Positions 1-9,326 of a stretch of DNA of 20,529 nt are shown here, piece after piece. This DNA comes from Perkinsus olseni. Its lineage: Eukaryota > Perkinsozoa > Perkinsida. The stretch covers positions 1-20,529 of the forward strand of contig JABANN010000574.1 of NCBI GenBank assembly GCA_013115125.1, given 5' to 3'. Numbering within the stretch: the stretch's first letter is position 1; each line of letters starts with the position of its first letter. The notes below the pieces were generated by a model that saw only the letters and a program-made list of their open reading frames with translations, was not told the DNA's origin and did no database searches. The position numbers were made by a program, and so were the translations under genes.

Positions 1-1680
1 GGGAAATACAAGAAGGGGCCGCTCAAAGGCATACTACGGTCGGTGGTTGGATATGTGAACGATATCAACGCCTTGACTGTGGACATCTCATGCCGGAATG
101 CTCTCGCGACTCTGCAGTACAGAGCCCGGATGCTACAGGTTGCAACGAACGATATTCGGCAATAAAACTGCACCTTGCCGCATAGGCTCGTTTGGAGAAG
201 GAAGTGGGAAAGGACAGGCCTGAGGAGGAAGTCAACGTTCTGGCTGATAGTGAACCGGTGAGTGAAGACAATGCGCTGTCTACATAGGTGGGCCCCCGCG
301 TTCCGTTACTGATTTGCAACCTGGCTTTCTGTCACCTGAGCAAGATCTGTAGGAGTCTGCAACCGTCGTTGCGAAGCGAGAGAAATTCGAACGAAGGATG
401 CTCGCCGATAGTGCAGAAGTAGCCGCATCTCTGGAGTCTTGGCAGGCTTCTCTGGAGGAGGAGGTGAGACGGACAATCATCGCGTGCAGTTCTGACCTCT
501 GAGGGCGCTACAATGCAGTAGTGTCGTTCAGCTCTCGCATAGACTCTCATCGATATACGAGGACGTTAAGGAACGGGTGATGGTTCCTATCGAGGCTAAG
601 GCAGCTGCTGTTGAGAAGTGAACACGGCCCTTCCCATCGTCGTTGTGGCCTCTCCACTGTGCCTCAGGATTGTCTCGGGTTGTGGAGTCTCTAGGACAGA
701 GCTGGAATGTCGACTAGCCCGTACCGCAGCACTGGAGCAGGCCGCTGACGAGCTCACAGTGAGTCGTCCCGGGCCCCAGTCTGGGCATTGAACACACTCT
801 TACACGCAGGTGAGGGCAACGAGCCTTAATGCGAGAATGGTGTGGAAGAAGCATATTAAGTCGGCCCTTGAGAGCACGCAAGACACCGTGGGGAACCTCG
901 TAGAACTGGTCAACTCGATCGGACGGATGTCACCCGTGAAGGCAAGTATCATATCGCAACTTCGGGCGGAGGACCTGTACGACAGGTGCACAAGAGGGTT
1001 TGTGAAGATCTGTGCGTGAAAGCGGAAACAATTATCCGAAGCATGAGAACGGAGGGAGAGAAGATTCTGTTGATGGCCCCACAGGTGCCTCAGTGTGCTT
1101 TCGGCAGACCTAACCCTCCTCCCCACGGTTGTCTGTTCCTTGATCTATGAATCTCCGGGGTTGCTTGCCAGTCGAGAAGCCGAGAGAATGCGGAGCACCG
1201 GACAGCCGAGGGCATGAGTCATGGCACCGAACTTGATCAACATCTGAAGAATGTCAGGCCGGCTTCGGCGCATACCACTCGTTCACCACCAGAACGTGCC
1301 CTTCTGAGCAGGTTCGGTCATTGGAACGTGCTCTAGCCATGAAGTCGGAGGCTATTCTGCGACCAGCAGCGGCGTTAGAACGGCCTTCATCTGCCATGAA
1401 AAAGAGTACCTGATTATTTAGCGCCCGGCCGAATCCTGCTCACTCAGGTGGCGATATACCCCCATCGTTGAAGTCTCCACAGGGAGGCAAGATTCTATTC
1501 GAGCGGAAACGCAGTCGTCCGAATGTGGAACCTCCGGTCACGAGTGACTCCGACGTGATCGGAGGCAAGCTTTCTCTCTCTGAAGGTCGACTTGGATCCA
1601 GCTTTCTCCTGCAATGCCCCCTCTTCCCAGGTACACGTGTGTCCCCGCCGAAGGCGCCGCCACATGTGCCGCATGTGTAG
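1..1680 (+). CDS. Coiled-coil protein, C-terminal 352 residues, 11 exons, 5' end outside window
   Basis: Function is not recognised. Reading from base 1 in frame 1, eleven exons join in phase: 1-138, 186-257, 353-463, 532-617, 695-758, 810-935, 986-1084, 1172-1252, 1312-1405, 1448-1585 and 1631-1680, summing to 1059 nt with one stop (TAG 1678-1680). All introns are GT-AG, of 47, 95, 68, 77, 51, 50, 87, 59, 42 and 45 nt. The product is rich in E, K, R, A and L over roughly its first 280 residues (for example REKFERRMLADSAE and LARTAALEQAADEL), as expected for helical coiled coil. It ends in a basic, proline-rich tail containing KSPQGGKILFERKRSRP. The acceptor before exon 5 could instead lie at 667, adding nine residues in frame. 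The last 45-nt intron keeps the frame, so retention would add 15 residues. The start codon is off the window. The exon chain is strong by phase; exact ends of single exons are less certain. Confidence 0.7.
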
Positions 1681-2186
1681 AATTTGGAACTTTCTCCTCG
1701 TGCAGCGAATCAGCGTTTGCGTTGATGGGTACAGCCAGGAAGTAGACGATCAAAACACGGCTTGACTGATTTCTCGAGATCTCATCATGGGTTAAGCGAG
1801 ATACACCTTGGAAGAAAAAGCTCGTTAAGGAGTTGCAACCTTCGTGTGCCGTCGATTTGACCTGGAAGAGTCCCCGAGGTATCCAAGGTTGGACAGACAT
1901 CGGCAAACTTTGCGGACGCGCGTGCGTGCAAGATACTTGTGTGTTTCTATGTTCTTGGTTGTAGTGAAGCACCCGTTCTTCTACGGTGCGCACGGGGAGC
2001 GGCGTACACAGCTTACGCGTGGATGTTGCAACGCTAGCGACATGATCCTGAGCTATGTCGTCTGGGATTCATATCTTTCGCCGTCCCATCTACGAGGATA
2101 CCCGGCGTCTCGGGCTCGCTTTCCAGTCGCCTGCTTGGTTGCGCTTTATCCCTGTTCCACCATTTCAGTTCGTTCAGTTCCTTAGG
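1681..2186. other. Intergenic, coiled-coil gene to globin gene
   Basis: No supportable gene is seen. Open frames of 113-151 codons occur on both strands but lack a recognisable domain or a consistent exon chain. The last 132 bases are open in the globin frame from an ATG at 2055, so they may be an N-terminal extension of the globin or its 5' leader. Confidence 0.4.
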
Positions 2187-2735
2187 ATGCAGCTCTTCCC
2201 CGCCAACCTGGTAGACATTGCCGGCGGCAGGGAGAACGTGCTAGCGCTGGTCAAGCATTTCTACGACTTGTCTTTCCGCGACCCGATTCTTGGGGTTCTT
2301 TATAATGACAAGACTGAGCCTCACCACGAGATGTTTTGCAGATGGTTCTTTCATACCGCTGGAGTCGAGAAAGAAGGTCCCTCTATCCGTAAGGTGAACG
2401 CCTCCCACAAGAAGGCTCAGCACTGCCCTCTGAGATTGGATGCCCCTCCAGAGGCAGGATTCCGAGGCGATGGGTTCACGAGGAACCAACGCAATCGTTG
2501 GCTACTGATGCAACTGAAGGCCTGTGAGGATTTCAATATGCCCCTCAACTTCGTGAGACCTTATATCCATGGCCTATGTGCTTTCATGGGTGTGTACGGT
2601 CCCTTCACTGAGGCACGTCCCGGCAGCAGTGGCAAGTGCCCGATGAGAGCATTCGAGGCGAGGAATGCTATCAACGCCCCAGCAGCGGTTGTGAATTCTC
2701 AGAGAGGGCCTTCCATTTGCCCAGTTGTGCATTGA
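2187..2735 (+). CDS. Truncated (2-on-2) haemoglobin-like protein
   Basis: A haem protein of the truncated globin family; such proteins bind O2, NO or sulfide or act in detoxification, and the role here is unknown. From ATG 2187 the product is 182 aa. The B-helix segment VKHFYDLSFRDP carries the tyrosine expected at B10 (Tyr26). The segment SHKKAQHCPLRL matches the family's proximal-histidine signature, giving His79 as likely F8. RNRWLLMQL (Trp105) matches the following helix. A glycine/proline-rich insert (DAPPEAGFRGDG) lies between the F-helix motif and that helix. The last ~40 residues are low-complexity and match no globin part. The frame is open from ATG 2055, which would add 44 residues rich in Arg and aromatics, possibly a targeting peptide. 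I chose 2187 because family members start close to the (L)VDIAGG motif. No intron is needed, unlike most neighbours. Confidence 0.8.
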   Translation: MQLFPANLVDIAGGRENVLALVKHFYDLSFRDPILGVLYNDKTEPHHEMFCRWFFHTAGVEKEGPSIRKVNASHKKAQHCPLRLDAPPEAGFRGDGFTRNQRNRWLLMQLKACEDFNMPLNFVRPYIHGLCAFMGVYGPFTEARPGSSGKCPMRAFEARNAINAPAAVVNSQRGPSICPVVH

Positions 2736-3273
2736 TATATCTCAAAAAGATCATCCAGGTTGCCTTTCCCGGCCATGATCGTAAGCAGCTACAGTCTGTC
2801 CTCGCTGTTACAGGGCCTCGCAATTTTTCTCGCGAACTCAGAATCGCTCAGCGAGGCCCGTTACGTGCCATAGCGCATGCGAGTTTTTCACAGTCTATTA
2901 TAGTGTATCACTGATACAGTTGAGGGGTCGTCCAGAGCCCTAGTCGTAGTAGAACAGAGATAGTTGTCGTATCATACCTTCTGTTTCCGTTAGACGTCGA
3001 TTGAGATGATCGTTGAGGTCAACTTTTTGTTAGAGGCTAGTTACGCTACGTTCGCCGGAGCTGCATCGGAGGTTATTAGGATTATATAAGTGGTGGTTTG
3101 TGTTTCCAAGTTGGTTCAGGCTATTTTCTCGGAGGTTGAGTGAGATTCTCGCAAGCAGAACAGGGCGATCTTCGTTCTAAGCGGCATAGCGTGCGCTACG
3201 TCTAACACTGACAATACCGGTAACGCCGACAATGCGCCCCACATACTACAGTAAAAGTACGAATACAGATGGT
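2736..3273. other. Intergenic, globin gene to next + strand gene model
   Basis: Low-complexity AT-leaning sequence with no supportable gene. It presumably holds the globin 3' UTR and the upstream region of the next model. A 92-codon open frame (2636-2914) overlaps the globin end in another frame and shows no domain. Confidence 0.4.
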
Positions 3274-3655
3274 ATGCCGATGCGTAAGATTTTTCATTCT
3301 CGGGAAGCCTCCATGGTGTAAAATTAGAGTGACAGCCGGCGCCCTTTGTGCCGAGAGACGTGGCGATTATACTATGTACAGTACGATGGGTAAGGAAGTT
3401 TCAATCGATGGTATGCGGCACGACCTGCATTTCGTCAACAGTCGAAGATACGTTTCCTAGTCCTACGTCAGATAAATATAACGCTGCATTTGCTCTCAAA
3501 GACCAGCATTGTCGTAAACCGACGCCTCTGGTGAAAGATGGTAATGAAGATCTAAACGAATTGCAGATCTCGACTCATCAAAGAAAAAGAACATCTCACC
3601 AACGCTAATACGTTGTTCCGGAAAATTTAATTGTGAATCATACCGCCAATACTGA
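3274..3655 (+). CDS. Tentative small basic protein, 85 aa, four exons
   Basis: Not recognised. A phase-consistent model joins 3274-3283, 3330-3389, 3442-3540 and 3567-3655 (258 nt, stop TGA 3653-3655). The donors are strong (GTAAGA, GTAAGG, GTAATG). The introns are 46, 52 and 26 nt. The product is hydrophilic, with Lys/Ser-rich runs such as DLDSSKKKNISPTL. If the 26-nt intron is not removed, the frame ends at 3608 with a different C terminus (DGNEDLNELQISTHQRKR). The ten-base first exon is weak evidence for the start, and the gene could begin upstream. The region is more AT-rich than its neighbours. Confidence 0.35.
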
Positions 3656-3896
3656 GGATGCGATTGGACGTTTCGAACCCCCGCATGAATCAGCAACCAT
3701 CTCCCTAGGCAAGCACCTCATCAGAAAGAAGCGAAAAAGCGAGTCTGTCAGTGTATGGCGCACCATCGTCCCCAAGTTGGTCGACCTCGACGACGATATG
3801 TTAACATGTCAAGGTGAGCACTGTATTTTCACTCTGAGGGCTATGCTCCTTTCACCAACAGACCCTATTCAACCAGCTAAACTCATCACCACATAA
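3633..3896 (+). CDS. Open frame of 87 codons, possible 3' exon
   Basis: Unrecognised. The frame encodes a basic stretch LIRKKRKSESVSVW followed by an acidic one (VDLDDDML). It may be a later exon of the model at 3274-3655 or a separate gene. A possible 25-nt intron (GTGAGC at 3814 to CTGAG 3838) would switch the C terminus to another open frame ending at 3921. A hairpin lies just downstream at 3910-3946. A frame of this length is expected by chance, so support rests only on composition. Confidence 0.25.
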   Translation: MNHTANTEDAIGRFEPPHESATISLGKHLIRKKRKSESVSVWRTIVPKLVDLDDDMLTCQGEHCIFTLRAMLLSPTDPIQPAKLITT

Positions 3897-3909
3897 ACGT
3901 ATGTCAACG

Positions 3910-3946
3910 ATAGTCTAACTGAGCCGAACTGTCGAAGTTAGACTAT
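3910..3946. repeat. Perfect 10-bp stem hairpin
   Basis: Arms ATAGTCTAAC (3910-3919) and GTTAGACTAT (3937-3946) are exact inverted copies around a 17-nt loop. It lies 13 bases after the TAA at 3894-3896. It could be an RNA 3'-end structure or one member of the palindromes common in this window. Confidence 0.8.
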
Positions 3947-4235
3947 GAGCTCACTTTCCATACTCGCACGTGCGATTTACGCAATCATCACCACTCGCTC
4001 AGTTCAGAACCACTTTTCAACTCAACACTCACATTCGAAAAAATCTTAGACTCACGAGGGTAGAACAACAAAGACTTAAAATACACGACAGCAATCATCA
4101 GGAGCGGCCGCGTCGCAGCAGTTTATCGCTCCAAATTCATTCGCTGAGTGAACGATTTTCCCACACAACAGACGAGGAGAAGAGGCACAGAGCGCATTAG
4201 TAATTCTATCCACATCAACACGTTAGATTATAGGG
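3947..4235. other. Intergenic, A/C-rich on + strand, between convergent genes
   Basis: Strongly A/C-biased on the + strand (T/G on the - strand), as in a 3' UTR of the - strand membrane protein gene that ends at 4236. A 76-codon open frame at 3970-4200 has no recognisable content. Confidence 0.35.
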
Positions 4236-5048
4236 CTAATTTCCAAGTAGTGGCCGTTCATTATCACGTGTACGAGATGATCCAAATATCTCGCGGAATT
4301 GTTGAGCAAGCTTCCTAGGCAGATCTGTGTACCAAGCAATACCGACAAACATGAGGATGCAGCCAGCCCATGTAGCGAAGAGAGTGAGCCAAATACCGTA
4401 GACCGAATAGGATCCGTCAGGATTGTACATGGGCGCGTCCACGCCTAGAGCATTCTCCTCGGTGACGAACAGAGGACCAACACCAACGTCAGGGCAGCCG
4501 TCCGTGACACCACGAACCTTCTCAACCTCGTACGCACAGTCATCAAAATGGAACTTGACAACCTTTCCCGAGCTGGGGTCCGTCATGAACCAGTTGTTAG
4601 AGTCCAACAGGACATGACGGGTTAGATCAGCCATCACACCCACAGTAGCTAGAACCACACAATAGAATGGTCCCCATTTCTTTAAGTGAGGAGTGATGTT
4701 ACGTCTCTTTGACTTAGTACCAGCATAAACGAATTGACATAGATTAGTGAAAATAGCAAGATTAAGACCGAAAGTAATAGTGTGGGAGAAACCGTTGAGG
4801 CCAGCCGTACTGGCTAGACCGAGCAGCCCGAAGACCAACACCGGCCAGCATCAGGCACCAACCAAAGCAGGAATCGACACCAACAGGGTGAAGATCGATA
4901 CCAGAATAGGTCTTCGTATGGACTCCTGTGCAGCAGGCGAGATGGTGATGGCGGTTAAGGGCTCTTCGGGGCCATCTCAGGCGCTGCATTCCTCCACATC
5001 GGAGGGACGCGGAGCCCCCAAGGGAGCCTCCGTAAGAGGTTGCGCCAT
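4236..5048 (-). CDS. Four-helix integral membrane protein, 231 aa, three exons
   Basis: Function unknown; it resembles a family of uncharacterised protist membrane proteins (remembered, not searched). Exons on the - strand are 5048-4998, 4925-4859 and 4813-4236, giving 696 nt and stop TAG at 4238-4236. Introns are 72 nt (GTGGAG to GCACAG) and 45 nt (GTGCCT to GTCTAG). The 45-nt intron contains an in-frame TGA at 4853-4851, so it must be spliced for full-length product. Hydrophobic segments: LVSIFTLLVSIPALV near the N terminus, FSHTITFGLNLAIF, WGPFYCVVLATVGVMADL, and IWLTLFATWAGCILMFVGIAWY near the C terminus. The loop between the last two is acidic and has two cysteines (DDCAYEVEK and DGCPDVG), possibly a disulfide. 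The tail is charged and polar (SSRTRDNERPLL). ATG 5048 is the first in-frame start, but the first intron is less certain than the rest. Confidence 0.65.
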
Positions 5049-5421
5049 GGACTACGACAAAAAGAACGCTCTCTCAAAAGCTTAACTGAAAGCAGAGTCA
5101 AGTTCTCGATAATGATATTACAAGGCCACCAATGACTTGTTGGACTACGACCGTTTCGAGCATCTTCTGAGTGCTGCAATTGTGCGCACGCCAAAGATTA
5201 TCTGAGAGAGGTTAGCGCCCGCCCGCTGTCACCACACTAGTGTAACACAAAGCAATCTCGTGTAGGTGATAAGAGCTCTATGACATACGTCTGGCCAACT
5301 GCGATGATGACCATCATCTTGAAACGCTGGTCGAGCAGCACTCTCAGTTACCAGACTCCTACGCTCCTCTTCTTCAGCCTTCTCTATAGTACGACTGCCG
5401 ACGATGACGTATGGCATTATT
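5049..5421. other. Intergenic between two - strand genes
   Basis: Holds the 5' side of the membrane protein gene and the 3' UTR of the RRM gene. Nothing else can be supported. Confidence 0.4.
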
Positions 5422-5570
5422 TTAATAGGGATTAGATCGGCCCGCATCACCACTTGAACTCGCGCCTGTTACACAAGACTGCCAATACAATTAGAGTTAG
5501 CGCTGGGGTACCTCCTCCCGCCGAATAGGACTGCTGCTGGGTCTGCTGAGCCTCCTGAGTCTGCTGAGGC

Positions 5571-5601
<31 letters not shown>

Positions 5602-7497
5602 GCTGTTGCTGTTGGTTTGCCGCTACAGCCATCGCTGCATAATAAGCAGCGTAGCTGAACAATAGGCTTTAACTCTATAGCACAGTCCGTCACAACACTC
5701 ACGGATCAGCCATCTGGCCGCCAGCCTGCCCTCCCTGCTGAGCCTGGAGGCTGCTGTAATACGCTGCGTAGGGGTAGTATGCCCTGAAGGAGGGGACAAC
5801 TTCGAGACCCCCGAGACTATCTCATAGTACGCCTGCTGAGCCGCCATGCCTGCCCATCCCTGTTGCATGGCCGCTTGGCTGTAGGCATCATAGCCCTGAG
5901 GCTCGGGAGACTGCGGAAGAGAGGAGTGTCACAATACAGCGGTTAAAGCCGGACTAGAGACGCTGAACCCAATACTACGCCCCAGCCTCTGCCCTTCCCC
6001 TTTCCGCTGCCATCAGAGCCTCCCTGCCGTTGGGAATTCCGCACTTCAACCTGAAAACCGCCAATAAAGAAACCACCACTCCCGATGGTACAAACCCATC
6101 GACCATCGATCATATTATTCCCGTTGATAGCGGCGTTGACGGCATCCTCCGAGTCGAAGGTAACGAAACCGTACCCCTTCGATCGGCCAGTGTCCCGATC
6201 TCGCCTGAGGTAAGGCAAATGCTCTACACAGCGGAATGGAGGCTCCCCGAGGCAGCGTACATAGCTATGCAGTCGACGATGTTGCCGTATTGGGAAAAGT
6301 GCTGATGGAGACGCTCTGAAACAGGACCGACCCCTGCTTGCTCGGGAGCGAAGCATTTGAGCCCTAGATCAAGATGCTACAACAACCAACCTGTATCGCA
6401 CTCCTGCGGCAGGCCTCCACAGAAGACCTTCATGGGGTCATCACCACCACGACTGAAAAAAAGAGGAATAACATTCACCGCGCAGACCCTAGGTAGTACC
6501 GAGCTGGACCGCCGCTCCTATCACCGCCATAACCTGACAAATATGAATCAAGGAGAACGCAGCCCACATGCATGTTGTAGAGCTATGCGGACGATGACGA
6601 GCTGCACACAGGCAGGCTCGCGAGAGAAGTCAACCTCCCAAGCGACACGGGTTTGCTACTGTCATGTAACGAAGAACTCATTACCTCCTCTGTGGGGATC
6701 CTTAGGATCTTGTGATCGGTTAACATCCACATGTTTGCCGTTCAACTGATGTGGGCCGCTCGCGAGGCAGTTCTGAAGATACTACGATCTCACTATGACA
6801 CTGGTCTTCTCTGAGTGCGGTCGCCACTCCCGCGCGAAGAAACGTGATCCCCCGATCATCACTACCTCCACCTCCCCGCTGGTAGAATACGTTACAAATC
6901 CGAAACCTCGGCAGCGACCGGTCATCTTATCGGTCATAACGATCGCTCGTTCGACGTGTCCGAATTGTGAGAAGTACTGATGGAAGGCGTCGTCGGTGAT
7001 ACCCTCAGGTATACCACCAACGAACAGTTGCTGAGAAGAAGCGAGCAATGCTGCCAACTCGTGGACAGCTAGTTGAGCGACTCAAGCACTGAAACGGCCC
7101 AGTCGAGTTCACTTGCAACACAGGGCGATGCTAAACATACCGAGATTAGACTCACGCTTCGATCTTCAGCTGCTCTATCGCCATACTGACCGCCATAGCC
7201 CTGATAATAACTGTAATATGGTCTCTGCATAGTGAACTTACACCCGAACTGAAGGATGGCCCTCCTTGCTCGGCAGCCTTCCCGCCCAGCTGATTCGTCA
7301 AGGATGCTGCAGTTTTAGCGGCGATCGCGGCTGCAGCAGCAAAGGGATCCTGCTGACCTAAAGGTTGGACAACAACGTTTTCTCCATGCAAATCTTCAAT
7401 ACATTATCAAAACCTTCCGGACCGTACCTTGCGAGCTGCCCCCTGCGGCCGACTGAGGAGGCCCGGAAAAGTTACTGCCAGGGTAATTAGTAGCCAT
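5422..7497 (-). CDS. Two-RRM RNA-binding protein with polyQ tract (hnRNP A/B-, DAZAP1- or Musashi-like), 14 exons
   Basis: An RNA-binding protein of the tandem-RRM hnRNP type, expected in nuclear or cytoplasmic mRNA processing. Exons: 7497-7428, 7393-7242, 7200-7156, 7057-6866, 6772-6685, 6533-6500, 6452-6391, 6315-6261, 6204-6096, 6050-5979, 5910-5831, 5783-5703, 5654-5512, 5465-5422; total 1227 nt, 408 aa, stop TAA 5424-5422. The 13 introns are 34, 41, 98, 93, 151, 47, 75, 56, 45, 68, 47, 48 and 46 nt. RRM1 has RNP2 LFVGGI (~100-105) and RNP1 RGFGFVTY (~139-146). RRM2 has VFCGGL (~202-207) and KGYGFVTF (~242-249). The N terminus is Ala/Gly/Gln-rich. The region after RRM2 is Gly/Tyr/Gln-rich (repeated AAYY motifs), then a run of 15 glutamines, a prion-like composition. 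Domain continuity through nearly every splice junction makes this model strong; only the acceptor at 7058 is uncertain. Confidence 0.9.
5570..5614 (-). repeat. Trinucleotide repeat encoding 15 glutamines
   Basis: Fifteen consecutive Gln codons on the - strand, twelve CAA and three CAG, within exon 13 of the RRM protein. The long pure CAA run is likely to vary in length between strains. Confidence 0.9.
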
Positions 7498-7923
7498 TGA
7501 TATCTTCTAACTCAGCAAGGCTGATTGAACCTCATCCGATCGACACATTCCCCGATTGAGCGCTGGGACCTGCTGCCTCGTGCAACGCTCCATGACGGGG
7601 CCCAGTGTTATTCCGTCAGGGGCCGCGTGAAAAAGACTGTGGTGAGTCAACGGATTTCACGCGGGAAGCTTTGTTGATAAGCATACCTCCTAGAACAGTC
7701 CTAGAGCGGAGGTAGCGCCTACCGGGTCCAGGCTCTCGTCGTGGTGGACATTCTTCGCAAATCCAAACTGTATGCGAAGAACTCGCGCCCGCCATGGCGA
7801 GCGATTCGACAAAGTGTTTCCATCCCTGCGCTGCGTCTATTCCTAATTACCCCAGTCTATTATCAGGCCCATTGCACTGAGCGATCGAGAATCCGAAGCA
7901 CTAACTGAATTCGAATTCCGCCA
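7498..7923. other. Intergenic region upstream of RRM gene (divergent)
   Basis: Lies between the divergent RRM gene and the small model at 7924. An inverted repeat TACCTCC / GGAGGTA occurs around 7684-7716, and a 12-bp palindrome of two joined GAATTC sites around 7906-7917. No gene is supportable. Confidence 0.4.
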
Positions 7924-8326
7924 ATGACCGCCTTAGATGAGTCGAACTTCGTCGGGGTGTCGGAAGTAACTTCAGACCCGTCTGAATGACTCCGTCGCTC
8001 GCTGGGAGTACATACAAGTTCACCAGTCTGGAGCCTGCTTTCTGCTCTCGGCTGCGAGCAGTTAGCGGTGGCTAAGCTGCTTGAACACCGTGTGCTACCT
8101 GTTAAGAAAGACTCCGTGTCCTATTGGACCGTCCACTTTGGACACACTTACAGCACTGGTAAGCGGTTGCCAGTGCTGTGATGTTGGCGTGGCGATTCGA
8201 CGAGACGGAACACCGCATCAGCTGCTACTAGCGGGCCCCCGGGACTTTCAGAGTAAGAGTCGGTCCTCGATTAGTGAAGAGAAAACTCCATCAGCAAGAT
8301 TGATTCTGAAATTTTCCCTGTATTAA
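7924..8326 (+). CDS. Tentative small protein, ~65 aa, four exons
   Basis: Not recognised. A phase-consistent model joins 7924-7965, 8062-8158, 8222-8252 and 8299-8326 (198 nt, stop TAA 8324-8326), with donors GTAACT, GTAAGC and GTAAGA and introns of 96, 63 and 46 nt. Exon 2 reads LAVAKLLEHRVLPVKKDSV. An alternative third intron of 22 nt (8253-8274) would give a C terminus with EEKTPSARLIL. The second donor lies inside a perfect 10-bp inverted repeat (8150-8179). Support is splice-site quality and phase only. Confidence 0.35.
7971..7986. repeat. Palindrome, 7-bp arms
   Basis: TTCAGAC and GTCTGAA face each other across two bases (CC). It falls inside the first predicted intron of the model at 7924. 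Confidence 0.75.
8150..8179. repeat. Perfect 10-bp inverted repeat over a predicted 5' splice site
   Basis: Arms ACAGCACTGG (8150-8159) and CCAGTGCTGT (8170-8179) with a 10-nt loop. The GTAAGC donor of the model at 7924 starts at 8159, so exon end and intron start would pair in the transcript. The arms carry CACTG and CAGTG, the same core as the single-base-centre palindromes elsewhere. Confidence 0.8.
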
Positions 8327-8983
8327 CAACGTGTAGACAAGTACTCGGTTATGAGATCTCTAGGTTAATTCGGGACTGTAAAGTGCAGAGTAGCGAACGC
8401 CGCCTCGCCGCGTTGACAGGGCAATATACCCAAGAGAACAGCACTTACATAAAGGCTCATCTTACTGATCACAACATCGTGGACGATAGCCAACTAGTAC
8501 ACGTCGGCACGTTATTCGAGTGTATAACATCAGACTTCGTTATTCGAATAGTTTGACTCAAGTAGGATCGTCGAGCTCATGTGGCTCACGAACTGCCGAC
8601 GATCAATGTCGGAAAGATCGGCTGTTAGAAGTGAACCCGACTCGAGTTACCGGTTTGGTTGCCCCCCCCTACCAGGAGGCTCCGCAGTGCGAAGTTCGCA
8701 CGTAATAGGCTAGCAGTGCTAGCACTACTCGATTGCATTCTTGCTGCTCCCTCGCTCAAATTTTAGTTGCTACATATGAGATTACTGACTTGCCCTGCGA
8801 ATGGGGCCGCGATGGGTGCCGACCTCTGTTGTGTCCGCGCGAGCGCGTAGGACAGCGCATGAATAATTGCCGATCGTATGCATGTTATACGCGCTTCGGG
8901 AGGGTTTCCGAAGCCCTTCACACGAGGTGGTGTAAGTGTGCTGCTGACGAGGGCTGACTCAACCGCGCTTCCTTTCGTTATTG
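8327..8983. other. Intergenic with several inverted repeats
   Basis: No gene is supportable. Inverted 8-bp arms GATCGTCG (8566-8573) and CGACGATC (8597-8604), a direct repeat CGTTATTCGA at 8510 and 8538, and a palindrome cluster at 8684-8726 are visible. Confidence 0.45.
8684..8726. repeat. Cluster of overlapping palindromes
   Basis: Four palindromes fall in 43 bases: CGCAGTGCG (8684-8692), GTGCGAAGTTCGCAC (8687-8701), GCTAGCAGTGCTAGC (8709-8723) and AGTGCTAGCACT (8715-8726). The first two share bases, as do the last two. The odd-length ones have a single unpaired G at the centre. Confidence 0.85.
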
Positions 8984-9326
8984 ATGGCTGCTCCATCGGA
9001 CTCCTCCTCCTGCAGTGATGCTTCTTCGTTGCCGAGCTACTACTGTATTGGTTCATCTATCAACACTGGGCGATCCGTAGAGAGCAGTAGACAACCGGGG
9101 CTGGAGGTAGCTGATTACGAGCGTCCCCGTGAGGGTCTGGGACTGCAATTGATCACGAGCATGACTTCGTCGCTTTAGGCGTCCGTGTATGTGGGAAGGC
9201 CTGATCGAAGCCCTCTGCTGCTCCGAGAGTCCATGAAGTGAGGCTTGGGAATGGGGTAGCCCTTGTTGTGATGCATTCGGCTATAGAATTCCGAAGGTCG
9301 GAGCTGCCATACTACGAGACACATAG
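8984..9326 (+). CDS. Weak gene model, three exons, product unknown
   Basis: From ATG 8984 a serine-rich exon (8984-9106, APSDSSSCSDASSLPSYY) joins 9179-9237 and then 9287-9326 through introns of 72 and 49 nt (GTAGCT to CTTTAG; GTGAGG to CTATAG). The reading frame stays in phase and stops at TAG 9324-9326. Further open frames up to 9480 could be additional exons. No domain is recognised, and an antisense frame is also open here. Confidence 0.25.

Noticed and set aside
1538-1993. 151-codon - strand frame
   Set aside because: It overlaps the well-supported end of the coiled-coil gene on the other strand and has no recognisable domain.
4851-4853. In-frame TGA in the four-helix protein gene as selenocysteine or a reassigned stop
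   Set aside because: A canonical 45-nt intron in matching phase removes it, and there is no redox context or other in-frame TGA evidence.
5784-5830. A non-canonical (AG or GA donor) intron in the RRM gene
   Set aside because: Careful phasing shows a normal GTACTA to TTCAG intron of 47 nt.
7201-7241. A 17-nt intron in the RRM gene (GTAAGT to TGCAG)
   Set aside because: A 41-nt intron from the same donor to TTATCAG also restores the frame and fits the size of the other introns.
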